Shown piece by piece: positions 22,500 to 30,236 of a DNA stretch of 40,327 bases. Location: the IMG/VR virus record IMGVR_UViG_3300022222_000005, positions 1 through 40,327 of that record; one strand, 5' to 3'. Source of the stretch: a virus. How positions within the stretch are numbered: position 1 is the stretch's first letter; each line of letters opens with the position of its first letter. The position numbers and the translations under genes are program-made. The notes under the pieces are model-generated. The model was not told the origin of the DNA, made no database searches, and saw only the letters and a program-made list of their open reading frames with translations.

Positions 22500-24499
22500 G
22501 GTGTTGATTGGTTATCCTTTGAAGCAAGCGCTTTGTCCTGTCTTTGGTCTTCGCGCGCCGCACCCGCTTCTTCTTTGTTTGCATCAGCCTGCTTCTCAGC
22601 CATAGCGACGGCGGGGTCAAGCTGCAAGCCAGCACGAGCAGCAAGTTGTATTTGTCCGTCAAGTGGGAGGTCTTCATATTTGATAGACGTGCTTACAGGA
22701 CTTTCTTCCTCCTTAGCTGGTGGTGCAATCTCTGCAAGCTCTTCTGGAGTAAGACCTACTGCGTGTGCTGGATTCATGGTCCATACAACGCTGTTTTTAG
22801 CCATCTCAATAGGGTCATCGTACTGAGCAATCTTTAGGTAGTCCACCGGCGAAATAATGCCCTTCATAACATCATTCTGTGCTTGCTCAAACTTGAACTC
22901 ATCATCCACAGGAAGCGTCTTGCCTGGAATAATGATAACCTCCTGGCCCTCTTCAAAGTCATCCTGGATTATTTCCATGTCTTCGAGGTCCCCTTCTTCT
23001 CCCTGCCATGAAACTTTGCGGTACTCAGTGTAACGACTCTTTGAAAGCTGCATTGCCCAGCCATAACATTCGCCATACATGTAATCTACAACCTGTACTA
23101 ACTCATTAAGGCGAAGATACGACTGTTGAATAAGAGCAAGACGACCCGCCTTGGTCTCCTGTCCCTGTCTCTCTCCACGAAACGCAGACGAAGCGGCCAT
23201 GATGTTATCAATCTCCTGACGTGAGTCAACCATGTCATCAAACACCATCTGAGGTAGTGCTGTGCCAGTCTCACGAGTCACTCCGTCCTTTACATTCTTT
23301 CCCCAGACAATACCCTTGGTCTGAAAACGTATACGCTGAGCATCTGACTTGCCCATGGTTCCTGCATCTACTTTAAGGATACCGTTAGCCATCTCGCAGT
23401 TCTCATCAATATCCATCTTGCGCTTGTCGATACCACGCTGGAGTGTAGAAGCAAGCTCAATCATGTCTGTGCGACCGATAGGGCTATTTTCATTATTGAA
23501 CACAGTAGCAAACATGTATGGCTTCCGTGGAGAGTCGAAATAATTGAAATAGTACGGCGTAAACACACGTGGTGCTTGAACATCGCTAGTTGGCTCAAGT
23601 TCTCCTTCCATACCAACAGACTCACCGGCCTGGTTTGCCATATCATACTCGGCTCTGCGCTGCTGCTGCTCAAGTTTAATTGGTGTCAGGAACTGTCTAC
23701 GGGCCTCTCCTTGAAGTTCTTTAAGTCCTGCACGCTCTTCTTCAGTAAGAAGAATACCCTTCCAGTCCCAATAGGGATTCTGGATAACACCTAGAACAAT
23801 ATCGTCTAACTTAAAGATGACATGATTCATAATCCACGCCTCTTTGTATGTGACGTCAGGATTCTTTACATACATATCCTGCTCTCCCTCTTCAGTCTCA
23901 AGAAACCCAAACTTTTTCATAAGCGCACCCTTCTTTTCAGGGAAGCGCTCTACAAGCGCGCAGAGATTATCTTCAATCTCTTCAATAGCAAACTCTGTGT
24001 CCTGTTCTTTAGTGGAATACTTTCCTACACGTATTTTACGTGGGTCAATTGCACGATAATCAAAATCATCAATTATAGGATTCCAAAATGCCTTGATGAC
24101 AATAAGGCGTGCGAAGTACAAGTTGCGTAGTCCCTTACGCATCGTCTCTTTGAGGTTGCGGTCTACAAGCTTCTTCTTCATGAACTTCTCAAGCCCCATA
24201 GCAAAGTCCTGAACCTCGGGACCATTGCGACCTGGAAGAATATTGATACCAGGAGGATTAGCAATGAGTGAGTTGATAACTGCCTCTGTGTTTACAAAAA
24301 CACGATTGGCCATAACAGTCCACTGCTGTCGGGTATAAGGGATAGCGTCAAGCCAGCTGCCTTTGTTTGAATAAACGTTAGTGTTATTCTCGTATGTAGT
24401 CTTTACTATTTCCCAAAGCTCATCAGAAGACGACCACCGATTATCAACCAGCTTTGCTTGTGATTCAGGACTTAGTTTTGCAATGTCGAGTGATGCCAT
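22496..24499 (-). CDS. portal protein
   Basis: 667 aa. Characteristic podovirus portal segments: an early helical part (DELWEIVKTTYENNTNVYSN), PGINILPGRNGPEVQDFAMG, the wing-like DFDYRAIDPRKIRVGKYSTK, and the stem/clip region with ASTLQRGIDKRKMDIDENCE and RGERQGQETKAGRLALIQQS. The C-terminus is acidic and Gln-rich. It lies after terminase and before scaffold, the standard order. It forms the dodecameric DNA channel at the head vertex. ATG 24499 follows ACCCCTAA with no Shine-Dalgarno. Confidence 0.85.
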   Translation of the reverse strand: MASLDIAKLSPESQAKLVDNRWSSSDELWEIVKTTYENNTNVYSNKGSWLDAIPYTRQQWTVMANRVFVNTEAVINSLIANPPGINILPGRNGPEVQDFAMGLEKFMKKKLVDRNLKETMRKGLRNLYFARLIVIKAFWNPIIDDFDYRAIDPRKIRVGKYSTKEQDTEFAIEEIEDNLCALVERFPEKKGALMKKFGFLETEEGEQDMYVKNPDVTYKEAWIMNHVIFKLDDIVLGVIQNPYWDWKGILLTEEERAGLKELQGEARRQFLTPIKLEQQQRRAEYDMANQAGESVGMEGELEPTSDVQAPRVFTPYYFNYFDSPRKPYMFATVFNNENSPIGRTDMIELASTLQRGIDKRKMDIDENCEMANGILKVDAGTMGKSDAQRIRFQTKGIVWGKNVKDGVTRETGTALPQMVFDDMVDSRQEIDNIMAASSAFRGERQGQETKAGRLALIQQSYLRLNELVQVVDYMYGECYGWAMQLSKSRYTEYRKVSWQGEEGDLEDMEIIQDDFEEGQEVIIIPGKTLPVDDEFKFEQAQNDVMKGIISPVDYLKIAQYDDPIEMAKNSVVWTMNPAHAVGLTPEELAEIAPPAKEEESPVSTSIKYEDLPLDGQIQLAARAGLQLDPAVAMAEKQADANKEEAGAAREDQRQDKALASKDNQSTP

Positions 24500-24626
24500 T
24501 TAGGGGTTGTATATGAAAAAGGGCAAAGACTCCCCTTGGGGAATCTCCGCCGTATGTCCGGTATAGAGCTAACACATACATTATAAATTATTGATTAAGT
24601 TGTGTACAGTGTTAACCTGTGCGTAA
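24500..24626 (-). other. intergenic gap with a hairpin before the portal gene
   Basis: This 127-base gap holds no ORF. On the minus strand ATTCCC-CAAG-GGGAGT forms a short hairpin (around 24531-24546), followed by TCTTTGCCCTTTTTC; it could weaken transcription from terminase into the portal. The rest is A/T-rich with TGTACA near 24605. Confidence 0.35.
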
Positions 24627-24830
24627 CTATACGGGTTTAATTCTATGCACGTGTTCTACCGACATGGTCTGGAGCTGCTTGTTTGCAAAGTTAAGTGTTA
24701 CCTTACCCCACATAACATCAAAAGCTCCACTAGTTTCCATAGCTTCAAAAATTTCAAACCGTTCCTGGAAGACTAGAAACTGCTTTGCTTCCGCGTCTGG
24801 TATATAGATTGGTATAAGTTTATCCACCAT
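24627..24830 (-). CDS. small conserved phage protein, 67 aa
   Basis: From ATG 24830, which overlaps the terminase stop (GGTGGATAA), it reads MVDKLIPIYIPDAEAKQFLV followed by a Glu-rich helix (QERFEIFEAMETSG) and a short beta part (VMWGKVTLNFANKQLQ). Comparable small proteins beginning IPIYIPDDEAKxF occur beside packaging genes in other phages. Function unknown. Two earlier in-frame Met would extend it further into the terminase gene. Confidence 0.65.
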   Translation of the reverse strand: MVDKLIPIYIPDAEAKQFLVFQERFEIFEAMETSGAFDVMWGKVTLNFANKQLQTMSVEHVHRIKPV

Positions 24831-26433
24831 AGCGCCCGTCAGAATATCCTTCTGCATTAGCTGACCTAAACAGTTCACTTGGGTCGTACACGTTGTCTAC
24901 ATCAATAGCATGTGGCTTTTCTTCACCACCACCCCCTGTTCCAAAGAAAGCTCCGTCACCTCCACCTGTTGTTGCCATCCACGCGTACAGTGATGCAAAA
25001 ACGTAGTGGTCAACTCCAGTAGTAGATGCCCAGATGTACCTCTCGATGCCTTTGTTATTTGTTACCTTCTCTCTGCGCAGTGTTTCAAAGTGTCGTATGT
25101 AATCACCGAAGTCACGGTCAGCCGGAGCAGCAATAAGCCACTTTGCTTCTAACATCTCTGTAAGCATGAGGTCTATTGCACGGTCACGGTGTGCGTACAC
25201 AATACCAGTACGGTCATTCTCCCCACGCCAAATAATAGTTTGAGGATTATCCTGATTCTCTTTGAAGAAAGACATCTCCATGAACGGGTATTTGTCAACG
25301 TAGTGTTTTGATGCAGTGTTGTCCGGCATTGCATCAATCACTCCGGCCTGAGGTTTCCACGTTGCAATAATAGAGTCGAGATCTTCCCACTTAGTGAAGC
25401 GACCTATCTTAATGATACCTCCGTGTGTGCGCACAACATAGTGTTTCATGTTGCCTACATCTACTCCAAGGAAGCGAGGTCCTTGATCAATGTCAGAGAA
25501 GCGCGGTGTCCAGATATCAAGAATAGAACTCTTTGTTATTTGCAAATCACCAGGAGTATACGGTAGGCCAAGTACGAAGTTAGCAAAGTACCCAGGGTCA
25601 CCCTCAGCATCCTCGATAATATCTTCAAGCGGAATGTCTGGACACATAAGGTGACTGATGCGGTAGCCATGTATCTTAGAGCCGGGGCTCTGTGCAATGT
25701 ACTCTCCTCTTCTCCGCACCTCATCAGTTATGGTTGCATCGCACATTCTGCACCTGTATCTACATTGCTCTTTGTCTACAGAGTCTGGCCACACGAGGTC
25801 CTGCTTCTCTTTACACGCGCTACAGGTGATTGTCCACAGTCTCTGGTCAGACTTCTGCCACGCAAGGTCAAGCTCGTCTCGCTCCGGTCCTGGGTTGGAG
25901 AACAACCAGCGACCTTTGTACGGGCTTGCCTTCAAACGAGACTTGTATACTTCAATGGCAGGCTGATTAGAACGCGACACCTCATCATGCACGAGTACAT
26001 CTGCCGACGTTGAAATAGGTGCAGTGCTAGACACAGTACCCTTGAAGAACACAAAGCGATTGTTTAACTCTTTGCGGTCTACGTTATCTGTTGCCATCCC
26101 ACGAAACTCCGAAGGATTGCTTTGCAGTATCTTGTTGAACTTCGAAGCCACAAACTCATTCACATCAGACTCAGTTGGCATCGTGTAGATGACGTTAAAG
26201 CGCAAATGCTTAACGGCAAACAATGTCTTTAGTGAGAATGTTACAGACTTTCCTACCTGAGCACACGCCATCACAACCTGAAGTGGATGGAAGTCAGTAA
26301 GTATATCTAAGAGGAACGGTCGATTCTTCCAATCAAACGGCTCCCCCTTCTCAGACACAACACCCTCCTCAGTCAACCATTGAAGGATGGAGAAGTATTG
26401 CTTCTCTTTAACTGTTTTATGCTGTCTTGCCAT
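24820..26433 (-). CDS. terminase large subunit (GpA-like with zinc cluster)
   Basis: 537 aa. The ATPase part has a Walker A-like MACAQVGKS (about residue 56), Walker B VLVHDEVSRSN, and GRWLFSNPGPERDELD. A four-Cys zinc cluster follows (CSACKEK ... CRYRCRMC) as in the GpA branch of terminases. The nuclease part starts FLGVDVGNMKHYV with the first metal-binding Asp. It cuts and pumps genomic DNA into proheads through the portal. The start overlaps the groEL end by 17 bases. Confidence 0.9.
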   Translation of the reverse strand: MARQHKTVKEKQYFSILQWLTEEGVVSEKGEPFDWKNRPFLLDILTDFHPLQVVMACAQVGKSVTFSLKTLFAVKHLRFNVIYTMPTESDVNEFVASKFNKILQSNPSEFRGMATDNVDRKELNNRFVFFKGTVSSTAPISTSADVLVHDEVSRSNQPAIEVYKSRLKASPYKGRWLFSNPGPERDELDLAWQKSDQRLWTITCSACKEKQDLVWPDSVDKEQCRYRCRMCDATITDEVRRRGEYIAQSPGSKIHGYRISHLMCPDIPLEDIIEDAEGDPGYFANFVLGLPYTPGDLQITKSSILDIWTPRFSDIDQGPRFLGVDVGNMKHYVVRTHGGIIKIGRFTKWEDLDSIIATWKPQAGVIDAMPDNTASKHYVDKYPFMEMSFFKENQDNPQTIIWRGENDRTGIVYAHRDRAIDLMLTEMLEAKWLIAAPADRDFGDYIRHFETLRREKVTNNKGIERYIWASTTGVDHYVFASLYAWMATTGGGDGAFFGTGGGGEEKPHAIDVDNVYDPSELFRSANAEGYSDGRYGG

Positions 26434-27955
26434 CAGTATCTTTTACCACAGTGATAGCTGTCTCGAAGCTGATAAGGTGCTTCGTGATAGCAACAGCCGA
26501 CTCTAATGCAGTGCGTACAACTTTGTGAGGGTCTACAATACCAACCTTCATCATGTGTACCATACTACCTGTGACAAAGTCAATCCCGTATCCTTTTGCA
26601 CTTTCAAAAACTACATTCTTACAATTCTCCATGCCAGCGTTCTCACACATTTGATTGAAGGGCGCGACCATTGCTTTACTGAACATAGAGTCGGAGTGTC
26701 CTTTTGCTGCTTCCATCAAAGCAATACCTCCACCAGGGAGAATGCCTTCCTGCATCGCAGCCTGTGTTGAAGAGATAGCGTTGTCGAACTTGTACTTCTT
26801 TGCGTTGTACTCTGTGTCAGTGTAGACGCCGACACGTATGACACCAATACCTCCTGTGAGAGCAGCAAGGCGGTCCTTCAACTCACCCTTCTGGAAGTCA
26901 GATGTAGTGCTCTCTAGTTTGGTCTGCAACTCTTTAACACGCTCTGCTGGATTACCCTTACCTCCGATAATAGTAGTCCTGTCCCGTGTCACTGTGACCT
27001 TCTCCGCCCGACCACAAACATCTTTACGCATATCTTCAAGTCGCATACCCTTCTCCTCTGACACGACAGTCGCTCCAGTAAGCGCTGCTAGATCAAACAG
27101 GAAGTCTCTGGCGGGTGATGCGTTATACGGGTTCATCACACAAGCAATAGTGGCTATGCCCTGCATTGCGTTCTTTGCAAGTGAAGCAAGAGCCATACCT
27201 TGAACATCAGTTGCAACAAGTAAGATGTGCGTACCAATACCTATATCAGTCAAGAGTGGGATAATCTGCTCGTTCAGTGACACTGTACGGTCCACGAGGA
27301 TAATGTACGGGTCAGTAAGAACAGTCTGTGTGTTCTCGTGGTCGTTGATAAAGTACGGAGAGATGAGACCCTTCTCAAAGCGTAGCCCTCTCACTGTCTC
27401 TAAGTAGTATCCAAGCTTCGCGCCCTTCTCTACCGTGATAGCTCCCGTGCTGCCAACCGTACGGACTGCTTCAGCTACTAGCTTTGCAACATCAGCATCG
27501 AGGGAAGACACCTCAGCGATACGCTCGATGTCTTTATCTTCTACTGGTACAGACAGAGTGTCCAAGTATGCTAATGCTTCAACGAGTCCTGCGTCAAGTC
27601 GTTCACGTACTTCTCGTATCTTATAACTATCTTCACCCACCTCTTCGAACGCTGCTGAAGCAAGCGCTTGAGTCAACACGGTCGTCGTGGCAGTACCATC
27701 ACCGCCCTCTGCTGAGCTTCGCATACCTCCCTTCTTCAACAGTTGGAGTCCCATATTCTCATAGGGGTCAGTGAACTCTAAATTGCGGAGGATAGTGATA
27801 CCATCGTCTGCTGTAACCGGGTCAAGTCCAGGCCACTCAATAAGAGCAGTCATACCAACAGCACCAAGTGTAGGAGCAACTGCATCAGCTGCTCGATCTA
27901 CACCCGCTTTCACTCGCTCTCTTGCTTCTCTTCCTTTAAGTATTTCTTTTGCCAT
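26417..27955 (-). CDS. groEL: phage-encoded GroEL (Cpn60) chaperonin
   Basis: 512 aa from ATG 27955, two bases after the GroES stop (TAATATG). Family hallmarks: DPVTADDGITILR (Asp52 region), GGDGTATTTVLTQAL (ATP-binding GDGT), the apical region with FEKGLISPYFINDHENTQ, and FDNAISSTQAAMQEGILPGG (catalytic Asp398 equivalent plus PGGG). The C-terminus lacks the usual GGM tail. It would fold proteins in an ATP cycle with the adjacent GroES. It sits between the two terminase subunits, and its last codons overlap the TerL start, so it is expressed with packaging genes. A longer ATG at 27970 overlaps groES. Confidence 0.95.
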   Translation of the reverse strand: MAKEILKGREARERVKAGVDRAADAVAPTLGAVGMTALIEWPGLDPVTADDGITILRNLEFTDPYENMGLQLLKKGGMRSSAEGGDGTATTTVLTQALASAAFEEVGEDSYKIREVRERLDAGLVEALAYLDTLSVPVEDKDIERIAEVSSLDADVAKLVAEAVRTVGSTGAITVEKGAKLGYYLETVRGLRFEKGLISPYFINDHENTQTVLTDPYIILVDRTVSLNEQIIPLLTDIGIGTHILLVATDVQGMALASLAKNAMQGIATIACVMNPYNASPARDFLFDLAALTGATVVSEEKGMRLEDMRKDVCGRAEKVTVTRDRTTIIGGKGNPAERVKELQTKLESTTSDFQKGELKDRLAALTGGIGVIRVGVYTDTEYNAKKYKFDNAISSTQAAMQEGILPGGGIALMEAAKGHSDSMFSKAMVAPFNQMCENAGMENCKNVVFESAKGYGIDFVTGSMVHMMKVGIVDPHKVVRTALESAVAITKHLISFETAITVVKDTDGKTA

Positions 27956-27956
27956 A

Positions 27957-28214
27957 TTAAAGAATAGCAATTATATCTGACACAGCGACTGTCTTCATTT
28001 CTTTCCCTTCAATAGAGACTGTGTGTGTGTCTGGAGAGAACTTTGCAAAGATAACCTCAGCTCCTTCAATGAGGCTTATGTGTTCTACATCCTCTCCTAC
28101 CTGCACAATACGACCATTGCTTGTAAAGTCGTCAATAGCTTTAACCTCTGCGAACCCACCACTGGTATCTTTTTCAACACGCTCAAGTAGCACACGGTCT
28201 CCTAATATGTTCAT
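27957..28214 (-). CDS. groES: phage-encoded GroES co-chaperonin
   Basis: 85 aa with the GroES pattern: MNILGDRVLLERVEKDTSGG, then NGRIVQVGED and a GAEVIFAKFSPDTHTVSIEG end leading to VAVSDIIAIL. The mobile loop (DTSGGFAEVKAIDDF) is present but unlike bacterial GIVLP-type loops. It caps the GroEL ring encoded two bases downstream. The ATG overlaps the stop of the zinc-binding gene upstream, so all are in one transcript. Confidence 0.9.
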   Translation of the reverse strand: MNILGDRVLLERVEKDTSGGFAEVKAIDDFTSNGRIVQVGEDVEHISLIEGAEVIFAKFSPDTHTVSIEGKEMKTVAVSDIIAIL

Positions 28215-28456
28215 GCGTTTCTTTTCTTATGTGAGTACATCATCTCGTAACCTGATTCAAACGGCTGTAGGATGTCTGCTGCGTGCTTGCCTCTATCAGC
28301 GGCAACCTTCCTTGAAAGTTCAAAGTACGGATCTTTATACTTGTCGAGAGCTAGGCGAATACAACGATGGTTTAGTGGACACTTGGTTCTATAGAACGAC
28401 ACCATCTCATCAGGATTGCCCCAGTCGCGCTCATCTTCACGGATAGTCTCTGCCAT
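28211..28456 (-). CDS. zinc-ribbon-like protein, at least 81 aa; true start probably upstream
   Basis: The first ATG (28456) leaves out a coding-looking region. The same frame stays open up to 28726 and reads, just before this Met, LPFWCKSCKVDF, giving a Cys pair that matches the later CPLNHRC pair. No ATG, GTG or TTG exists upstream; a CTG at 28660 overlaps the stop of the neighbouring membrane gene. A non-standard start or -1 frameshift from that gene is possible. C-terminal half: YRTKCPLNHRCIRLALDKYK. Function unknown. Confidence 0.6.
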   Translation of the reverse strand: MAETIREDERDWGNPDEMVSFYRTKCPLNHRCIRLALDKYKDPYFELSRKVAADRGKHAADILQPFESGYEMMYSHKKRNA

Positions 28457-28656
28457 GAAGTCTACCTTGCAAGACTTACACCAGAACGGAAGCGTGTCCT
28501 TAAGTTTGACAGTCTTTAACTCTCTTGTTCGATCACTCTTACTCGCTTCATGTGCCCTGTGCAGTTCCCGGTCACTTGCTCTTCTGTCCTGCGTCTCTAT
28601 CAGTTCACGGACGTGGTGGTGGTCCTCAACAAGCGGTCGTGGCGTGTGCTCGTATC

Positions 28657-28797
28657 TCAGATAACCAGAATAAGTGCTGCTACAATAATTGCAGTTGCAA
28701 GAACCATAGCAGGCTTTTCGTAATAATTAGTTGTGGTCTTAAAAGTAGGCCAGAAAAACACTGCCACCAACCAGATTGCTACAAGAAGAAATGTCAT
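28657..28797 (-). CDS. small membrane protein, 46 aa
   Basis: ATG 28797 to TGA 28657-28659. Two membrane helices (FLLVAIWLVAVFFW and AMVLATAIIVAALILVI) are separated by a polar turn (PTFKTTTNYYEKP). It lies between TerS-side genes and the zinc-ribbon gene, with no Shine-Dalgarno. The topology is that of small phage membrane peptides; role unknown. Its end overlaps an open reading frame belonging to the downstream zinc-ribbon protein. Confidence 0.65.
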   Translation of the reverse strand: MTFLLVAIWLVAVFFWPTFKTTTNYYEKPAMVLATAIIVAALILVI

Positions 28798-28810
28798 ATA
28801 AGTTATTTAG

Positions 28811-29035
28811 TTATAGTTTTCTAATACGGTCGAGCCACGCTGCGATTCCTGAGTCTTCGTTCTGTTGTTGCTTAAAGTCTGCACTACTTCCCTCAGCAAA
28901 GAACTCCCCTCGAACTTCCGTGTCATCCGCGTCAGGAAGAGCTGCCTCTACTGAAGCAGGCATGTCAAGAAGAGCCTGGAGTTTAACCGGGTCCTTCTTG
29001 CTCAGTTTCCATAACCTCTTCAATCTCTTCATCAT
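28811..29035 (-). CDS. hypothetical protein, 74 aa
   Basis: Overlaps the end of the TerS-like gene by ~50 bases. Basic N-terminal helix (MMKRLKRLWKLSKKDPVKLQ), then an acidic middle (PDADDTEVRGEF) and a C-terminal IAAWLDRIRKL. The second ATG (29032) is equally possible. No family recognised; the charge pattern suggests a nucleic-acid- or partner-binding packaging accessory. Confidence 0.6.
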   Translation of the reverse strand: MMKRLKRLWKLSKKDPVKLQALLDMPASVEAALPDADDTEVRGEFFAEGSSADFKQQQNEDSGIAAWLDRIRKL

Positions 29036-29510
29036 TGTTTATTCCAGTTAATCTTGCTCTAATGCGTGCTTCTATTTCAGCAACCTCGCCTCTCGTTTGT
29101 TCTGAGAATATGAAGTTATACGTTGCTCCTTGATTTGGGTCCTTCGACGGTTCAGGTGTTTTAAAACCTGTGCGGTCAAGTACATCTTTTGCCGCAACAA
29201 GAGATACCATTTCAGACTTTCCATATCTTGCGTGCTTCATAACAATTTCTGCAGCTTCACCAGCAACACTTTCTAGGTATGCTCTCACATCTGGCTTAGC
29301 AAGGATTTCGCACGCAATTGCAGACGCAGACGTAGGATTGGATGGATTGTACGCTTCGAATGCGGCCTCCCTCGGTGAAGTGCCTTTAGCAACGAGGTCA
29401 GCGAGCTTTCTCTCATTCACTGTCAACCCTTTGCCGGGACCACTTCTTTTACGCTTTATCTTGTATCCTTTTATCCTCTCTAGTTTACGCGGAGAGGGGT
29501 TCGTTTCCAT
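28983..29510 (-). CDS. terminase small subunit-like DNA-binding protein
   Basis: From ATG 29510 (175 aa). A basic N-terminal arm (PSPRKLERIKGYKIKRKRSG) precedes a helix-turn-helix typical of TerS (NERKLADLVAKGTSPREAAF, then YNPSNPTSASAIACEILAKP). The C-terminal half is helical (VSLVAAKDVLDRTGFKTPE) with an acidic tail. It would recognise the packaging site and load TerL. The start overlaps the preceding gene by 26 bases; a further 12-codon extension is possible but less likely. Confidence 0.8.
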   Translation of the reverse strand: METNPSPRKLERIKGYKIKRKRSGPGKGLTVNERKLADLVAKGTSPREAAFEAYNPSNPTSASAIACEILAKPDVRAYLESVAGEAAEIVMKHARYGKSEMVSLVAAKDVLDRTGFKTPEPSKDPNQGATYNFIFSEQTRGEVAEIEARIRARLTGINNDEEIEEVMETEQEGPG

Positions 29511-29721
29511 TCTCTTCCTGCTGGAACCCTTCAACCTTTGGTACAAATGTCTGCTTCCTAAAGAAACGCACTTCGCACCCTATTGTTCCATTATCACTTA
29601 TAAGTGGCCTTGCGTTAAGGTCTACTCCATGTGCTCCCTTAAAGTTCTCAAATGCTTCTAATACTCCTTTTGCTTCCTTATCACTTAATGCGACCAAGAT
29701 AAAAGGTTCCTGTGGTTCCAT
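29485..29721 (-). CDS. hypothetical protein, 78 aa
   Basis: First protein-coding gene after the tRNA on the late strand. It reads MEPQEPFILVALSDKEAKGV, then helix LEAFENFKGAHG, beta ISDNGTIGCEVRFF and an acidic end (EENGNEPLSA). Soluble, no known domain. A 14-bp palindrome lies 22 bases upstream of the ATG and may control it. Confidence 0.6.
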   Translation of the reverse strand: MEPQEPFILVALSDKEAKGVLEAFENFKGAHGVDLNARPLISDNGTIGCEVRFFRKQTFVPKVEGFQQEENGNEPLSA

Positions 29722-29743
29722 GTCGTTTGTCCGGTTATGGTTG

Positions 29744-29757
29744 TAATGCGTGCATTA
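29744..29757. promoter_or_regulatory. palindrome upstream of the packaging genes
   Basis: TAATGC-GT-GCATTA is a 6-bp inverted repeat with a two-base centre, 22 bases upstream of the start at 29721. The short spacing fits a protein-binding operator better than an RNA hairpin. No binding protein is known here. Confidence 0.4.
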
Positions 29758-29812
29758 TGTCACATACCTTCATTAAATATGTTGGTAACTCTGTTAGTAT
29801 GTGCATAACTTG

Positions 29813-29884
29813 CTGGGGAGGTAGGAATCGAACCCACATTGCTTGGTCCAGAACCAAGAGTCACTACCGTTAGACGACTCCCCA
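29813..29884 (-). tRNA. tRNA-Gln (anticodon CTG)
   Basis: Full cloverleaf on the minus strand: acceptor TGGGGAG / CTCCCCA, D-arm with AACGGTAG, anticodon stem CTTGG / CCAAG around loop TTCTGGA (anticodon CTG), and T-arm GTGGG-TTCGATT-CCTAC. The discriminator is G as usual for tRNA-Gln. The terminal CCA is not encoded (GCAA follows). It is the only tRNA seen and lies between the structured RNA/zinc-ribbon gene and the packaging genes. It may supplement CAG decoding or mark an integration-type site; no integrase is present. Confidence 0.95.
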
Positions 29885-29980
29885 AGTGCGCCTTCTGTTT
29901 CGCGATGATACCAGTCTTATCTGTACTATGCAGGAACCAATATTTCGTCTTCTTGAGCGCGCACATATTGTACACTATAC

Positions 29981-30154
29981 CTAGTTGTCATACGCGAATG
30001 GCACACAGTAGCCGCACTTATTACATCGTGGCAAACCTTTATTTCCTTGAACCATTTCTCTGTTTTCTGGTTTATGGTAGCAGTAGCTTATACTAAACTT
30101 GTCTTTGTCTTTATAAAGCTTTTCCCCAGGGGTTTTATTCCATTCCTTAGCCAT
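29981..30154 (-). CDS. 57-aa protein with Cys-rich (zinc-ribbon-like) end
   Basis: ATG 30154 to TAG 29981-29983. The sequence is highly charged and aromatic (MAKEWNKTPGEKLYKDKDKF) and ends with a CxxCxxC cluster (PRCNKCGYCVPFAYDN) plus an earlier YCYH, together a plausible zinc site. The frame stays open 14 codons upstream without another start. It is transcribed from the same strand as the structured RNA 82 bases upstream and the tRNA downstream. Function unknown. Confidence 0.6.
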   Translation of the reverse strand: MAKEWNKTPGEKLYKDKDKFSISYCYHKPENREMVQGNKGLPRCNKCGYCVPFAYDN

Positions 30155-30236
30155 GGCATTATAGTTCGCCTCAGCCTTTTTATACCATTGTTTCTCTTAT
30201 ACTCTTACCATGTAATGCGGGCCAGAATTATTGTAC

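Noticed and set aside
24820-26433. In-frame recoding (TGA or TAG read as sense)
   Set aside because: Genes end normally at TAA, TGA and TAG, and large genes such as terminase, portal and GroEL are uninterrupted, so the standard bacterial code applies.
29760-29975. 71-codon minus-strand frame running through the tRNA
   Set aside because: It passes straight across a complete tRNA-Gln and shows no family features; the tRNA explains the sequence.
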